Of a stretch of DNA of 64,000 bases, positions 47,351 through 60,269 are shown piece after piece (within the stretch, counting starts at the first letter, position 1; every line of letters begins with the position of its first letter). Source of the DNA: Vanessa cardui. Lineage: Eukaryota; Arthropoda; Insecta; Lepidoptera; Nymphalidae. Made by a program: the position numbers and the translations under genes. The notes beneath the pieces were generated by a model. That model saw nothing but the letters and a program-made list of their open reading frames with translations, was not told the DNA's origin and did not search any database. The stretch is taken from positions 11,043,501 through 11,107,500 of the forward strand of contig NC_061130.1 in NCBI RefSeq assembly GCF_905220365.1, read 5' to 3'.

Positions 47351-48164
47351 TGCGCCTTCAGTCAGTCAGGACTAGTTATTTTATATATCTTTATATATAG
47401 ATTGCCTAAACCTTTATTAATAATAAAGGTTTACCAAAATGTGTACCTATACATTGTGGAAAACCAAAAGAATCGAGACACAAGAAGGACACGACACATG
47501 ATAGAAATCACAAAGGGGGAAAGAAACATTTGATTATGTGGCATACGAAAACAGTTTATATCTATATATATAAAAATGAATTGCTGTTCGTTAGTCACGC
47601 TAAAACTCCAGAACGGCTGGACCGATTTGGCTAATTTTGGTCTTGAATTATTTGTGGAAGTCCAGGGAAGGTTGAGTAAGTACAATAAAAATGCTAGGAA
47701 CATAATAAAAACAACGACTTTGTTTTTCCTTAGAAATAGATTTATTAGAGAATTATCATTGATTTTCTATGATTATACATCACACGTTACATCTATTTTT
47801 CGAATCTATATGTATAAAAATAAGAAGCATTTTTCGATGTCACTTAATAACTCAAGAAAGGGCCCACCTATCCAAACCAAATTTACAGGGTTTGTTCGGA
47901 CTATTTAGTAGATGGTTTATGTGGAGTTTGCAAAAAATCGGTCGAGTGGTTCTTCATTTATCACATTTTTTGTAACAAATGAATTCAATAAATGGCGGGT
48001 CATTTTGTTAATGGAGACTTTTTAGACGGGGAATTGTGCGGTCAAATTATAAGTGAGTATTAATTAAAAATGAGTACAATCATCTCCCAGTTTCAATAGG
48101 TTAACATTTAAAAGTACAGCGTTTGCATTTATTTTCATATCTTAATACACAGAAAAAAGTAAGT

Positions 48165-48720
48165 GCCATGAATTTTTATTCGTATCGATTGAAGGTTCGA
48201 CAACAAACACAAAATTATATCTCGAGATGTGGTAAACTATATCATCAGTACATCGTTGACATGTTTGCCAAAATAGAAACTGAACGTCTTAATTTTAATC
48301 GTTTCAACCAAGCAAAATTAAGATCCGAAGTATATATTCATTTGCAAGATGCGATAGCAAATGATGCTAATGTAAATGACATCGGGCGACTGACTATATT
48401 GCCATCTTCGGTTTTTGGTTGCCCACGGCATATGAACGAATATACACAAGACGCAATTTCTTATGTACGAAAAATGGTCGACCGGATCTGTTCATTACAT
48501 TAACATATAATCCGTAGTGGGATGATATTAAAAACAATTTATTTGAAGAACAGTCGACAACTGACCGTAATGACATTACAGCACGTGTTTTTCGGCAAAA
48601 ATTGGAAGTAATTATGGATTTAATTGTAAAATTATGTATATTTGGAGAGGTAATTCCATATGTACTCCATTGATTGGCAAAAAAGGGAATTGCCGCATAC
48701 ACATGTATTAATTTGGCGGG
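48165..48720 (+). pseudogene. Helitron Rep/N-terminal domain fragment
   Basis: It holds MNFYSYRLKVRQQTQNYISR, QYIVDMFAKIETERLNF, KLRSEVYIHLQDAI, DIGRLTILPSSVFGCPRHMN and TARVFRQKLEVIMDLIVK, in the order of the Helitron-like N domain. The stretch that should carry the HUH nickase motif (normally Leu-Pro-His-Ala-His) reads GIAAYTCIN, so both metal-binding His are gone. Frame breaks occur near 48502 and 48672. Confidence 0.85.
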
Positions 48721-49139
48721 TACATAAAATAACTCCGGATCAAATCGATAACGTTATGCGGTGAGATACATATGAGTTCGTTATATCTATTTCTCGAATT
48801 TAATAATTTCTTCTGGTCGCAAAAAAACACCGATGTTATCAATTAACATCGATGTTTAGAGCTCCATAAACATCAAGTATCAGTGTTCGATTGATGTCAT
48901 TATCAACGCCATAGTCATGTTTTCGTAACATGGGCAATCCCCACTTAGTCAAACATTTGATGTTGCCCCCGTTATTCAGAAATCAAATTAAAAGAATCGT
49001 TATATCTTTGTAACTACATATTAATTCACAGGTGGTACAAGAAAAACATTAATTTTAACTAACTTCAGATATTTACTGTCTATCTCATCATTCTTATCAT
49101 TTATTTTATTTTTATTCATTTATCGCCAAAAATAGCGCA

Positions 49140-49590
49140 ATGGCCAAGATCCTTCAGGTACGCAAATTAATTGTTTGGGACGGATGCACAATGGCCCTTA
49201 AAAGATCAGTGGAAGCACTGGAAAGTACATTGAAAGATCTTCGTAAGAACCAAAATATTTTTGGTGGGGCCATGATTCTGTTGTCTGTTGCTAATGAACT
49301 AAACGCATGCCTAAAATCATCAAAATAGTGGCGGCACATAAAGACACTCCAAATAAGATAATGAAAAACGTCATTGAGGCAACAATCATAAAGGGTAAAT
49401 ATAAAGGAAAGGATGTCTTGATCCCGCGTATACCAATGATTCCAACGGATTTACCATTCGATTTTAAACATCTATAATTAATTCTATTAAATCTCATTTC
49501 CCATGCGCCTGGCATTTGCGATGACAATAAATAAATCGCAAGGCCAGTCGTTAGAAGTTTGAGGAATCTACTTTTACTTGACAATTATAA
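49140..49590 (+). pseudogene. Helitron helicase fragment
   Basis: IVWDGCTMALKRSVEAL (Walker B region, with Gly where the catalytic Glu is expected), LRKNQNIFGGAMILL and ADELNACLKSS-like ANELNACLKSS are followed after stops by KGKDVLIPRIPMIPTDLPFD and AMTINKSQGQSLEV. This matches helicase motifs II onwards. The Walker A part is deleted. Confidence 0.8.
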
Positions 49591-50444
49591 GTCGCGTGGT
49601 CACCACAAAACAAAACAAAAAAAAATAGTTTATGAGAAAGCTTTAAATTGATTAACAGAGTGTATGTGTCAATATCAAATCGAACACTTTTAAATAGCCA
49701 GTATTTTAGACAAACTTTATTATTAAGTATCTTCTAATTGTTGTGACGTGACCATTTTCAGCAATATAAATTACACAATATTTTAATAATAATAAAACTT
49801 GACCGCCTATATTTTACCTGTGTTGTATTTAGTGATATTTTATTGATTTGTATTGTAAATGAGTTTCAAATTGAAAGTTATGGTATAGCCAGTTTACACT
49901 AAATGGTTTTACAAACTTTATGTTATAAGGACTTAATCATAGCGACATAGCAATTTATCACACAACCTCATGATTCCTGTGTTATAGAAAATATAGAAAA
50001 AATTATTGACAGTGTTGCTTTTAATGTAAGTATCAGTTATTTCACCGGTTTCGCTGCGTGCAATGGTTTCTATGCACATCACATTTGGACTAATTTAAGC
50101 ACTTCGATTAAGGCAGTACAAGGTTTGCCGGGTCAGCTAGTACTAAATATTTATATTACATCGAAGAAATCTTCCACAAGGTTCAATTTTAGATGCAGTC
50201 GCTCATAATTGCAATCTTCAATGTAATTCTCATCTATAAACCCTTACATGTAAACGCAGTTAAAGCAAGTTTGACAACTTACCAATATTGATACAGATAT
50301 TTTAAATTATATTTTTTAAATTTATTTTTATTACTTTTTTTAGTTTTGTTTCTATCATAAAATTCCAAAGGTCACTTTACATATGTTACATAAATAAATT
50401 AAAAACTTCTTAAATAATAATGCCTACTTAGTAAACTTAACTTG

Positions 50445-50735
50445 GTGCCAGGTATTTGTGCAAGCCCGTCTGGGTAGGAACCAGCCACTCATCAGATATT
50501 CTACCGCCAAACAATAGTATTCAGTATTGTTGTGTTCCGCTTTGAGGGGTTAGTGAGCCAATGAGCACAAGGGATATAACATCTTTGTTCCCAAGGTTGG
50601 TGGCACATTGGGTAAAGAAAGGGGTGATGTAAGGAATCGTTAATATAATTTCTTACAGCGCCATTGTCTATGGGTGATGATGACCACTTACCATCAGTTG
50701 GCTCATATGCTCGTCCACCACCCTATAATATTAAA
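50445..50735 (+). repeat. Interspersed retroposon ('gcccgtctgggtaggaa' family), best copy
   Basis: It runs from gcaagcccgtctgggtagga to ggctcatatgctcgtccacc, followed by an A/T-rich tail (ataatattaaaataa). It is the longest of the three copies (others 11595-11775 and 241-480). It is likely a SINE or LINE 3' end. Confidence 0.65.
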
Positions 50736-52502
50736 ATAATACATTTTACAAGATTATGCAGATTGTAGTTAAATTAGAGCTTGGGTTCAGTATTAGTTGA
50801 TACTCAACAATAGTGGTTTTACATTTACATTATTACATTTATGAAATATAACGACTATTGATATGATGTCTTCTTGGTAGCTCGTTTGGTCGCTACTACA
50901 GCTATAGATCAAAATTACCATTGTAAAGTTACTATTCTAAACTGCCCATTAAAAGTTTAAAAGAGCCTTCTTGAATAAAGTTTATCCGATCAATAATATA
51001 AATGTAAAATGAGAGCCATGTTCAATATTATTATATACACCTTGGTTGTTGACTTCAATGACAAAATAAGTGAGATCTAAATGTGTGCCAAGTTCATGTC
51101 CTTCCTGAAATTTATTTATTACTACATAAAATAATTTATATTTTATAATTTGTTCTTATAACTTAGGATAAAAATATATTGTAGCCTAGGGTCTGTCTTG
51201 GCTCAGTCAGTCAATGATAATATAGATGACGGGTTTTGAACGTTAATATATAAATAACCGTTTGAGACGTGTTTATTAAACTTGGGCCACATGTGTATCT
51301 CGCAAGTCTCAATATATGAGATGAGTGCTGCACGTCCGGTTCTGTTACTTGAACTTGACTTGACAGTTCGTGTCTACTGTGCCAGCTACTGGTATAACTT
51401 CCTTTCTTTTTACTGTCCTTTCAACTAGATCAAATTCACTATTTTTCTTTTACCATTTTGTACAACTTTAGATTATTTGGTTTATTAAAATGTTAAAATA
51501 TTAAGTGATTGCATATTAAATTTTGTATTCGTTATTAAATTACTGTTTAGCCCAGTAATAACCAAAAAGTCACGGAAAACTTAATTTTTTACGAACAAAA
51601 TGTTATAAAATTTATGTTACAATCATGAGTATAAAATCCATAAACAACATTTTATGAAGTGAGTGTTTAGGTGAAACACTAAACACTCATTTTATTACTA
51701 ATTATAGTTGCAAAATCTCTAAAATAGTTTTAAATTTTTTTTAAATAAAATATAAATAAATGATATTGAAGAATGATTAATAATTAGATACGATTGATGT
51801 TGCTCGTATTTTAAAAAAAATTGGACGCATTCTTAGAAAGCGACTGATTATCTCGCTTCGGAACATGTTCTACAAAAAGTATGACCGATGCCTGGCATCA
51901 GTTTAGTGGTCTTGGCTCTGGCAAGGTACCAAATATAATTTATTAACTACCCCAGGAATATATATGATTTATTAACCAAGTTGAACGTTAAATGTTAATA
52001 TCTCAAAGCTATTCGAGACGGTTGTAGCTCATCGATTGACAAACTATCAGTTTTTTTTTTTCATAAAATAGATATGTAGATTGGTAAATTAGCCAGACAA
52101 TGATACCTATTTGCCTTTGAACATCGTTACATATATTTTATCTATTTAGGGAATGTACTTGAAATTCTTCTGTTATTTATTTGATATAAACCAGACAGTA
52201 TAACACACAGGTGTGTGTAAAAACACACACAATCAAATGAGACTGAAAATCCAACAACGCGTGAAGGGGACACCTTTCAACGACAATCAATACAAAATGA
52301 ATTAATAAAGAAAGAAAAATAAATGTACCATAGACTTCTATTAAAAATACAATTTTAAGCAACATTAGTCATTACCTCTACGTACATTAAATTAATACCG
52401 ATATTTATTGCCAAACGATTTTAAGGTTTTATAAATATATTTTAACATAACAAAAATGTCATTCTAATTGACAATCGTGAATCGTCAACTCATTCCTTAA
52501 GA
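50736..52502. other. Spacer without recognised gene
   Basis: Besides a fragment resembling the 'cttgaataaagttt' retroposon tail near 50970-50990, nothing was recognised. A tttataaatata sequence at 52428 could be the TATA box of the next gene. Confidence 0.4.
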
Positions 52503-54465
52503 ATGAATACTAACGTTTTATTTGTTAGTTTTTTTCTATTATTTTTACTGTCAACTAACGATCACTGTGGTAATTATACCCTATTATTAAGAACTATTTG
52601 ACATTCAATACGTGTATTAAGATTTTTTTTTTATTGAACGTTTTCTTATTCTATATCTGAACATAATTTTTTTCGAAGTCCTGATTATATTTTTGAGCTA
52701 TTTTTTTTTGGATATAATGATTGAACATTGTTGTATTTTTTTTTAGTCTCTGCGAATCCTGGTGGAACTTCTACTACTGGTATTTCTACATTAATTAAAG
52801 TAGATTAGAATCAAAATTTTCATAAAGTTAACTTAGTATCACTAAATCAAAATATTTTTGTTTTATTTTTGTAATTGTAATTGTTTTATTTTATATATAA
52901 TATTAAGATTGGTAACTCTTTACGAATAAACGTGTTTATTTTTATTTTTTATTATTTGATTTTATAGTTTCAATCTTTGTATATTTAATTTTTTTAAATT
53001 TAATATTTCAGTAAATTCGGCCAACAAAGCAACAGCCACTAACACGAATAAAAATATAATCATAGTAAATACTGCACCTAAGAAATGCGTACCAAAAGGA
53101 ATACTGGTAAGTCTACCCTAAAATTATAATTATATGTATTTCAGTTATGTTTATAATAAATACTCTTCAAATATGAACTAAAATGATCGTATGGATTGTT
53201 TTTTGTACAAAAATAGGTCAGTAATTTTAAGAATTAGTAAACTTAAGAAGTATTTTACGCCCTCACACGAAAATATGGAACAATTATAACATAACGAGGG
53301 GGAATAAAAATAGCAGAAATAGAGTTACAAAAATATTAATATACCACACATTTCTCTATACCACAACTTCAGCAAATGGCGAAACCTGACCAGATATAGT
53401 AGGTTGATATCCAGAAGACAAGCCTATATGATCCAGCAATGGATGAAGATTGGCTTATTAATTGTTTAATTATTGGTCTAGTGGATAGATCGGCTCGCCT
53501 CCGTAATATTATATACGGCCGCAGATACCAGGACTTCCAGTTTTTAGCCTTTTCTGTAACAGTGTGAAGAACATAAGCACCCGTTACCCCGTTGATCCTA
53601 CGCCTGTGTTTTCCGATTATTTCCAACTAGCGATCCCATTGATTTATAAGAATAATGACAATAAAATAGAGAAGGAACTTGTGTTAGCGTACTTTGTTAT
53701 ATCAAAATTGGTCAAGACTACACCATAAATTGTAGCTAAACGTTTTTTTTCATTTCACAGGGCGCTGTTCTGACATTATTAACAGGAAAAGTAAGTTTAT
53801 TTATGATAATTAAATTATATTTTTACTTATAGACTGCATCATCATTGTACTAGATAATATTTTATTACGCTTTGTTAAAATAAATGTATCAATATCATAT
53901 CACTAACATTTAAGTAAGTGATTACTGGAACTTTTTAAACGTTATTTTTACAAGAATTATATGTAAAACTATCACGGGTTTCGAGCGTAAATTCTAACGA
54001 TGAAATCTGCTACGAAACTAAGCAGTTACTTTTTTTCATCAACCATTTACTTACGTCGAATGATCCATCATTAAAGCTTTGTCACATTATTAGAAATAAA
54101 TTGATATAGATAATGTTGTCTTAAATTTTCGCGATGATTACACATTTAAATAAAACTATTTATAACGGATGAATCGCGTATATTAATTATTTTTAAACAT
54201 CCCGACGTTTCGTACGTTTCGACGTTCGTGGTCACGGGCAGTCTGCCCGTGACCACGAACACTGCAAAGTGCTCGAAACGTCGGGATGTTTAAAAATAAT
54301 TAATATACGCGATTCATCCGTTATAAATAGTTTTATTTAATTGATATAGATTCTTGGCTGGTGTGATTCTAGGTTCTTCCTCCGGTCCATCCTAAATTAT
54401 TATACTCATAAATTTTGATGAGTTATCATTAATATACAATTTTCAAATTTTTACAGACTTGTTAA
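52503..54465 (+). CDS. Small secreted protein, five exons
   Basis: Exons 52503-52569, 52747-52779, 53012-53106, 53761-53790 and 54457-54465 give 77 residues. The signal peptide is MNTNVLFVSFFLLFLLSTND. The mature part reads HCV-SANPGGTSTT, NSANKATATNTNKNIIIVNT, APKKCVPKGIL, GAVLTLLTGK and finally TC. It has three Cys after the hydrophobic stretch and is Thr/Asn/Ser-rich. The first two introns are phase 1 and the last two phase 0; all are GT-AG. Exon 1 is 67 bp and ends in phase 1, as in the minus-strand family, but the rest is not alignable to it by eye. Two small mobile or duplicated segments sit in the last intron (54146-54340). The function is unknown; the last exon (three codons) is the least certain. 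Confidence 0.55.
54146..54340. mobile_element. Near-perfect palindromic MITE with TTAA ends
   Basis: Arms run inwards from 54146 and 54340: aaaactatttataacggatg, then aatcgcgtatattaattatt and taaacatcccgacgtttcg on the left, and their complements on the right. Inner arms gttcgtggtcacgggcag and complement meet at about 54242. TTAA at 54146-54149 and 54337-54340 would fit piggyBac-type target duplications. A small asymmetry (cgtacgtttcgac versus cactgcaaagtgc) breaks the palindrome. It lies in the last intron of the 52503 gene. Confidence 0.75.
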
Positions 54466-57041
54466 AATCGTAAGTATATTCAAACTATTAATTACTTGAA
54501 AAAAATATATTATATTTGGTAAACGAGTCTATTTTTCTATTTATTGTTTTGAGAATAAATTTTCCTTCAAATTTAAAAATCTATTAAACATAAGATAATA
54601 CTTTTATTCAAACAAAAGTCTGGTTGTTATAGATTTCATTATTAATATAACACGACCTTAATAATATAAAACGGTACCTACGTCATATTTAGTAATGAGA
54701 AGTTTTGTATTTTGCAGATTTACTTTAAACGATGGAAAAAAAGCTATAGCGAAATAAATGTTACTTAAAATACGAATGCGTTTTATAAACCTTCATGAAA
54801 AGCATCTCATCACAATTGATAACATATAAATTCTAAAAAAATACGTAACATACATAATTGAAATAAAGTATATTTAGCTCAAGATAATATTTTAAATCAT
54901 AATGAAAATGCAAATGGAATGTATGTATGAATTTCAACAGCGTTTTCTGGTTGAATCGCTATTTTGACCCTTTCAGCAAAGCAATAAGATATTCAATTGT
55001 TTTACAAATATCCGGGACTGTTCACTATTATATAGATAGGGGATTAGTTTGTCATTGCATGTAGCGTCCCACACGTGGGCTCATCCACGCTCCAAGGGAA
55101 CTAGTATCAGTCCATCAGATCTCTTTTCATCATCATGACTACTTCGAGGGAGTTCAATAAGAGCAAGACGGCAAGGATCCTTCATTTAGACAAAGGCCTT
55201 TTTATTGTATCATTAAGAAAGCCGTACCTGAACTCCTTGGTCAAGCAAGAACATTTAATCTGAGAAGTCAGCTGTGTACCCAGTCGGAAATATATTGATT
55301 TTTGGAACAGTCAGTATATATGTGAACCCTAACAAAAATTATTTAAATATATGTCAGTAGGTATACAACAAGTTACTTTTTAAATACCTTTTAAATTAAA
55401 TAAAAGATCAGTTTTATTTAAAATATAAGTGTTTATTTTTATATCTCCTCGGGTTTATCCCCGACTGCCATATTTGTAAACTCCTCTCTGTATTCTCTTC
55501 AAAACACCGGAACCAAAACCTTTAAAACAAAAGTCTGTAATTTTCGTGTCTCGGCTGCTCGTCTCTCTATTTATAGTTATATATATAGAGAATGTATCAA
55601 ACTTATTTTCTTAGAGAAATCTAAGATAATAAGTTTCATCCATCCTATGCCTTGAACAGTAGCTGTAATCGTGTGATCATGTTAAATGAAAACTATTTAT
55701 TTATTTACGCAGGCCTGCAAAAATTATGATTCACATATTCACACATTCATAAACATCGATACTTCCTAGTAATAATGGGAGGTCCATTTATCATTTGCAT
55801 TTATATCCCAAACACGTGTATCCAGTATCACAAGTGTGTATAAATGATGTGTGTGTGTGTAAAGTGTGTATAAATGAATATATGAAACAAAAAAGTGGCA
55901 ATAAGATACGTAAAGTAATCTTCATTGGGTGTTGTGTTTTGTTTAGCTCTATTTTATCATATTAACTCAATATCTATGAAAGAACCAGATAAGCTTAATA
56001 CACAATTGATTACTTAAGTCGGATAATTCGTTGATTACCAAAAGCTTAACCCTCCATCTCTAAGGAAAGTGATAACTCCGTGTTTCAGAATAATTCCGTA
56101 GCTCTTCTTTTAAGCTGAGTTGATACTTGTGTAAAGATTATTCGTTTCTCCTGTAACAGCATTAACAGATCTATCAAAAAACTGCCAGACGCTTAGACTA
56201 AACGTATTGTTGTGTCTTTCCATGAATCACTTATAGTTAACACAGTAGGTACCTATTATCGCCATTTTGTATATGACCGTTGTATTTATAAGGATAAAAG
56301 ATAACATTTTTTGTATTTTTCATAAAAAAATAATCAATTGCTTCTATATGGATTTTTGATTTTAGTTTCTTAAGAAGTTATTACAATGTAGGTATATATG
56401 TATGTTGCTCTTAAAAGCACTTGTGTAAATTGATCTTCCTCAGCATTATAAATTTATGTTATTATCGCATCGTAGAACCATCTACTCGCTAAGGTTTTAT
56501 AATACGTTAAGATATTACGTGGTGTTTTATTGTTTTCATTTAGACAGACATTAAGGTTCATTAAGTAGTTCGGTAAATAATTACATATTAATATAAGTTA
56601 TGTTTAAAAGCTATAAAATTTTCATTGCATAAATAAATTAATAATACTAAATGTTATAGTTTTTAGTATGAATATATTTATTATATAGGAAAATAACGTT
56701 TACATGTGACGAATAAAATTTTTAATGTTATGTTTTTAAATTGATCAAATGTAATATATAATATATAAATTATTTATTTTTTTACTTAATTTAACAATGA
56801 CGAATATATTTTTAACTTATTTTATGATGTAGAGGATGTTACCCTGTCGAAGAAAATTTCGATTGCATGAAAAACTTATATGGAGGATTTATAGTCTGCA
56901 TAAAGTCTAGAGAATTAATCGACAACAATAATATTTATTTATTTACATTCATCCCAAATAAATACCAAAAGATTAGCAAATTCGACGTAATTCGTCGAAT
57001 TTGATAATTAATAATTGAAAACATATATTTTGTTATAGATA

Positions 57042-57088
57042 TTTATTGTTTAAATATACATCGACACTGCCAGCAGTTACAAAGTATC
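57042..57088 (-). other. Probable 3' UTR exon and poly(A) signal of the 57-58 kb gene
   Basis: A conserved donor (AATT|GTAAGT, minus strand, about 24 bases after the stop) and acceptor (TTTTCCAG, ending at 57089) suggest a 3' UTR intron. AATAAA lies on the minus strand at 57047-57042. The paralogue has the same donor, and its acceptor leads to an exon ending at 62451. Confidence 0.5.
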
Positions 57089-57219
57089 CTGGAAAACAAA
57101 TTAAGAGTCAGAAATTTGTAATGCTGAAATGAACGAATATGGCCTCGGAAACGATTAAGGAATATTATAAAGATTAATAGGTTGTTTTAACTTACAATTA
57201 AGATTCTTTGTAATAAATT

Positions 57220-58266
57220 CTAGAAAATGATCGGGATTCCTCCATTCGGAAACCCGCCATCTCTTTGTTCAGTAATCGGAGATGATTCGCTGCTTGAAGT
57301 AGCTCCATTCGTATTTCGCACTGAAAAATTATATGTTAATTTATTTTAAATTGGAGCTGACATAGCCTAGAGCTTAGAATAAGATCATTTTAATGAAATT
57401 GTGCGGTTTTAAGTATATTTGTAACCATAACCCGTAAAAAACCGTTGAATTTTCATGTTGTTCATATTTTATCACTGTAACTGTGAAAAAATGGTTCACC
57501 AAATTCACAAATCACCAAGCCTCCTTCGGAGAGGGTTGGCTTGTTAGTAAGTATTTCTTAAAAATAATGCTAAGAAATATATATTTAAGTACCTAATAAA
57601 TTTCTAGTATATTTTATTAATCAAAATATTTCCATTTCATTTATTACCACTGAAACTTACCATTAACTGTTGTGGGGCCACTGCCATCATTATTATTACG
57701 GCCCCGGCGCGAATAAGCTGCAAACAAAAATCATGTATTTCGATAATAATATATACAATATTCAACAGACTACCTACAGGTTCAAATAAAATGCAAAATT
57801 GAACGGGACCTAAAATTACGTTAATCTATTAAGCTATCTCTCTAAATAAAAGTTAAAAAAGTACACGTAAAATAATATTCTGATGGATGTAAAAATACAA
57901 TCGAAACATAAAAAAATAACTAGTCGAGCACACCACCGGAGTGAAGGTGGAAAACTATGCATATAATATTTTTTGTGTTCCATTCGATCTTTCAACTTAC
58001 TACTTTATTAACATAAGAATTAATAAAATTTAATGCCTTAATATATACAAATATGAATTAAAAATAGTTACTGCATAAATCTTGACCGCATGGTATGTAA
58101 TTTATGAGCTACAGAAAATTAATAGTATGTAAAAAGTCAAAATATAGGAAATCCAAAAGACAATATACGTACTCGTATAATGTTACATCTATAATAACTT
58201 ACTGGGGCAACTCTCGGTGTAGACGAGCAATGCCAGTAGAAAACAAACGACAAAATATTTAGACAT
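57220..58266 (-). CDS. Small secreted protein, three coding exons
   Basis: Minus-strand exons 58266-58203, 57717-57661 and 57320-57220 give 73 residues. MSKYFVVCFLLALLVYTESC is a signal peptide. Exon 2 encodes TYSRRGRNNNDGSGPTTVN. Exon 3 encodes VRNTNGATSSSESSPITEQR followed by DGGFPNGGIPIIF and a TAG stop. Introns are GT-AG, phase 1. It is the closest relative of the gene at 62576-63747, with the same exon order and a near-identical exon 1 and promoter. The mature peptide is Gly/Asn/Ser/Thr-rich with no Cys. Role unknown; secretion is well supported, silk-gland origin is inferred. Confidence 0.65.
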
Positions 58267-58292
58267 TATTGCTTCGTTAAATGAACCAATTT

Positions 58293-58375
58293 ACTGATTT
58301 TTCAACAGCTCAATACCGTTTTATACCAAAATCATCAATAAAATAAAATGTTCGTGATCCACGTTTCGAGCATAA
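58293..58375 (-). promoter_or_regulatory. Core promoter with conserved upstream block
   Basis: On the minus strand, TATAAAA at 58325-58319 lies 30 bases before the A of an initiator TCAGT (58297-58293). Above it, plus-strand ttcgtgatccacgtttcgag (58351-58370) is the conserved block, preceded by 'atcatcaataaaataaaat'. The same order and spacing occur at 63774-63855. Confidence 0.8.
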
Positions 58376-58400
58376 TAACAATGATAAGAGATAATTGTTT

Positions 58401-60260
58401 TTTATTATTATTGCTATTGTCTTTCAAAATGATACAAACATAAAATTACATTCACTTTAACTAAATTAAATCAGAAACTGCGAAGCACATTTATGTTTAC
58501 ATGAATATATATTGATTTTGTTGTTTAATTCAGTTTCAGACATTGCAAAAAAACTGAAAGTTAAAATTGCAGCTGGTCAAAATAACAAAACGCAGAGCTA
58601 CTCAGTATTCAATTTTAAACCTACTGGTTGGTATTGATACCGCAACACCACGCCTGAAGTTTGGTCCGCGACGTGGCCTATATGGGTTCCAGTCCGAATA
58701 TAGAAGCTCTTCATGAGTCTTGTCGCCAAAAGGCATCTGCACGCTTACTTTCAAATCAATAGCGTCAAGACATTATGTTAACCGAGTTTGCAAATCACTC
58801 CGAATAATTGAATGTAATTCATCACTTTTTCTTACAAAACAGGCGTATTCTACAGAGAACCTGGAGTCCAATAGTCGTATTATTCCATGAAAAGACGAAT
58901 GGATAAAAAATGTTAACTGTTACATGTATTCCGATACTATGGATGTAGGAGATGTTAATTTTTTGCCTCAATGGGTTGAACACTTTAACACATTCAAGGG
59001 AACAATCGTGAGGTCGTGGATGGCTTTACTCGGACCTCCGAGAAGTACACTATCGTGGCCAAAAGATACGTGCAAGTGAGGAATGGTTTCATATTATTGG
59101 ATGCTGTCATGCGCTCAGATATTCGATATCATATCTTGTGTGGTTTAAGGTTCATTTTTTGGCAAGTCATGGGCTGAGTAGGAAGACTTGTTAATAAAAA
59201 TACCTTTTTATATCCTTTATTTATCCTTCCATAGTGTATCGAGGACTATACTGTACCACCGATGACGATAAAAATCAAATACCTTTGTGGCCAACCTCAG
59301 AATATGAAGAAGACGAAATTCTTGTTAATTTTCTAAACAGTATCTGCTAGATACCGTTATGAAAATAAACAAGAATAAGGCTGTCGGAGCGAAGAAAACT
59401 CTAAAAATCCTACGCCTCACCGGCATCACTCTAGTTGTTTAATAGATTAGATTTTCTTTTGGTTAGATTTATTTGTGCTCTCTTGTGTATTGTTATTTAA
59501 AAAGTCACGTCTGGTCCTCATTTAATGTGTTTTTATAAACCTTCTAAAGTAAACATCTCATAATAATTGATACGCTATTAATCACGAAAACTTATCTATC
59601 TAGTGAAATACGTTTTAGCATAAAATAATATTTAAATCAAAATTAGGAAATGGGAAAGTTGCAAGAATTCCAAAAGCATTTTCGGGTTCAATTGCAATTC
59701 CGATCCTCTGAGTAAAAAATGAACCATTGAACCTTAAACTATTAAACTTCTTGATAACAGTGGAGGCAATAAGGAGTTATACATTTAATTATGGCTTTTG
59801 CGCTGTTACTCCAAGGCCCAAGTGTCTCAACTGCGAACGTCATCAAAATAGCATAACATTAAATAGTAGAAAACAAGTTCGTGTTACGAGAGTAACCTTA
59901 GCCTTCAATACGGTTTTATGACATTTGATTCTATATCATAATTTATATCACATTATTATTGCATATTACTAATATAGCAGAAGCTATTGGATTTACTTTA
60001 TTATATTTAATTACAATTATTATTGTAATTAATTGATCAATAATTTGTAAAACTGTAATTAATATTATTTTATATGGCATAGCAATTTATACTGGCATCT
60101 AACACTATTTCTTATTTTAAATATGATTGAGCTGTCATTATTAAAAAATTGGACTATAGCGTGGGGCATTCTAAGAAAAGATAGAGACATTGAAGCATCG
60201 TTGTAAACGATGAGACGATTATCGCCTTGTCGCCCTATGTATGCTTAGATCTTTAATATT
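58401..60260. other. Spacer with unplaced, possibly coding relics
   Basis: 58640-59430 has a higher GC content than nearby spacer and short open pieces in several frames, which look like a badly decayed coding sequence, probably of a transposon. No family could be named. 59520 onward belongs to the second copy of the segmental duplication. Confidence 0.35.
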
Positions 60261-60269
60261 ACGCAACAG

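Larger units (their letters stand above)
45590..47380 (-). mobile_element. Long interspersed repeat carrying a minisatellite
   Basis: Its landmarks match the intronic element at 14665-15400 in reverse: ccatccaactattatccagt at 45839, 'gggtcttaaatccctcagta' at 45931, and the terminal 'cagtcagtcaggact' near 47360. Between them lies the diverged tandem array 46020-47090. No transposase or RT was found, so it is non-autonomous or unclassified. Confidence 0.6.
47561..50140 (+). mobile_element. Degenerate autonomous Helitron, both ends visible
   Basis: The 5' end is TC (tctatatatataaaaatgaa, 47561) preceded by a; the 3' end is gggtcagCTAG at 50140 followed by t, the A/T target expected for Helitrons. 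Inside are a Rep-like and a helicase-like fragment in sense orientation. At 2,580 bp it is much shorter than intact Helitrons: most of the helicase, including the ATP-binding loop, is missing. Confidence 0.8.
54770..58400. repeat. Segmental duplication, copy 1
   Basis: Landmarks shared in order with 59520-63880: ttttataaaccttc (54779), 'atctctaaggaaagt' (56057), 'cagaata' and 'gtagctcttct' (about 56085-56105), 'tatatgtatgttgctctta' (56395), 'cggtaaataattacatatt' (56570), 'agtatgaatatatttatta' (56666), the gene at 57220-58266 and its promoter. The copies differ by many indels, so the event is not recent. Confidence 0.75.

Noticed and set aside
53369..53626. 85-codon minus frame inside the intron of the 52503 gene
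   Set aside because: No recognised motif or splice context; may be an old repeat.
59344..59442. Short basic frame ending ILRLTGITLVV
   Set aside because: No signal peptide, splice context or second copy; not distinguishable from chance.
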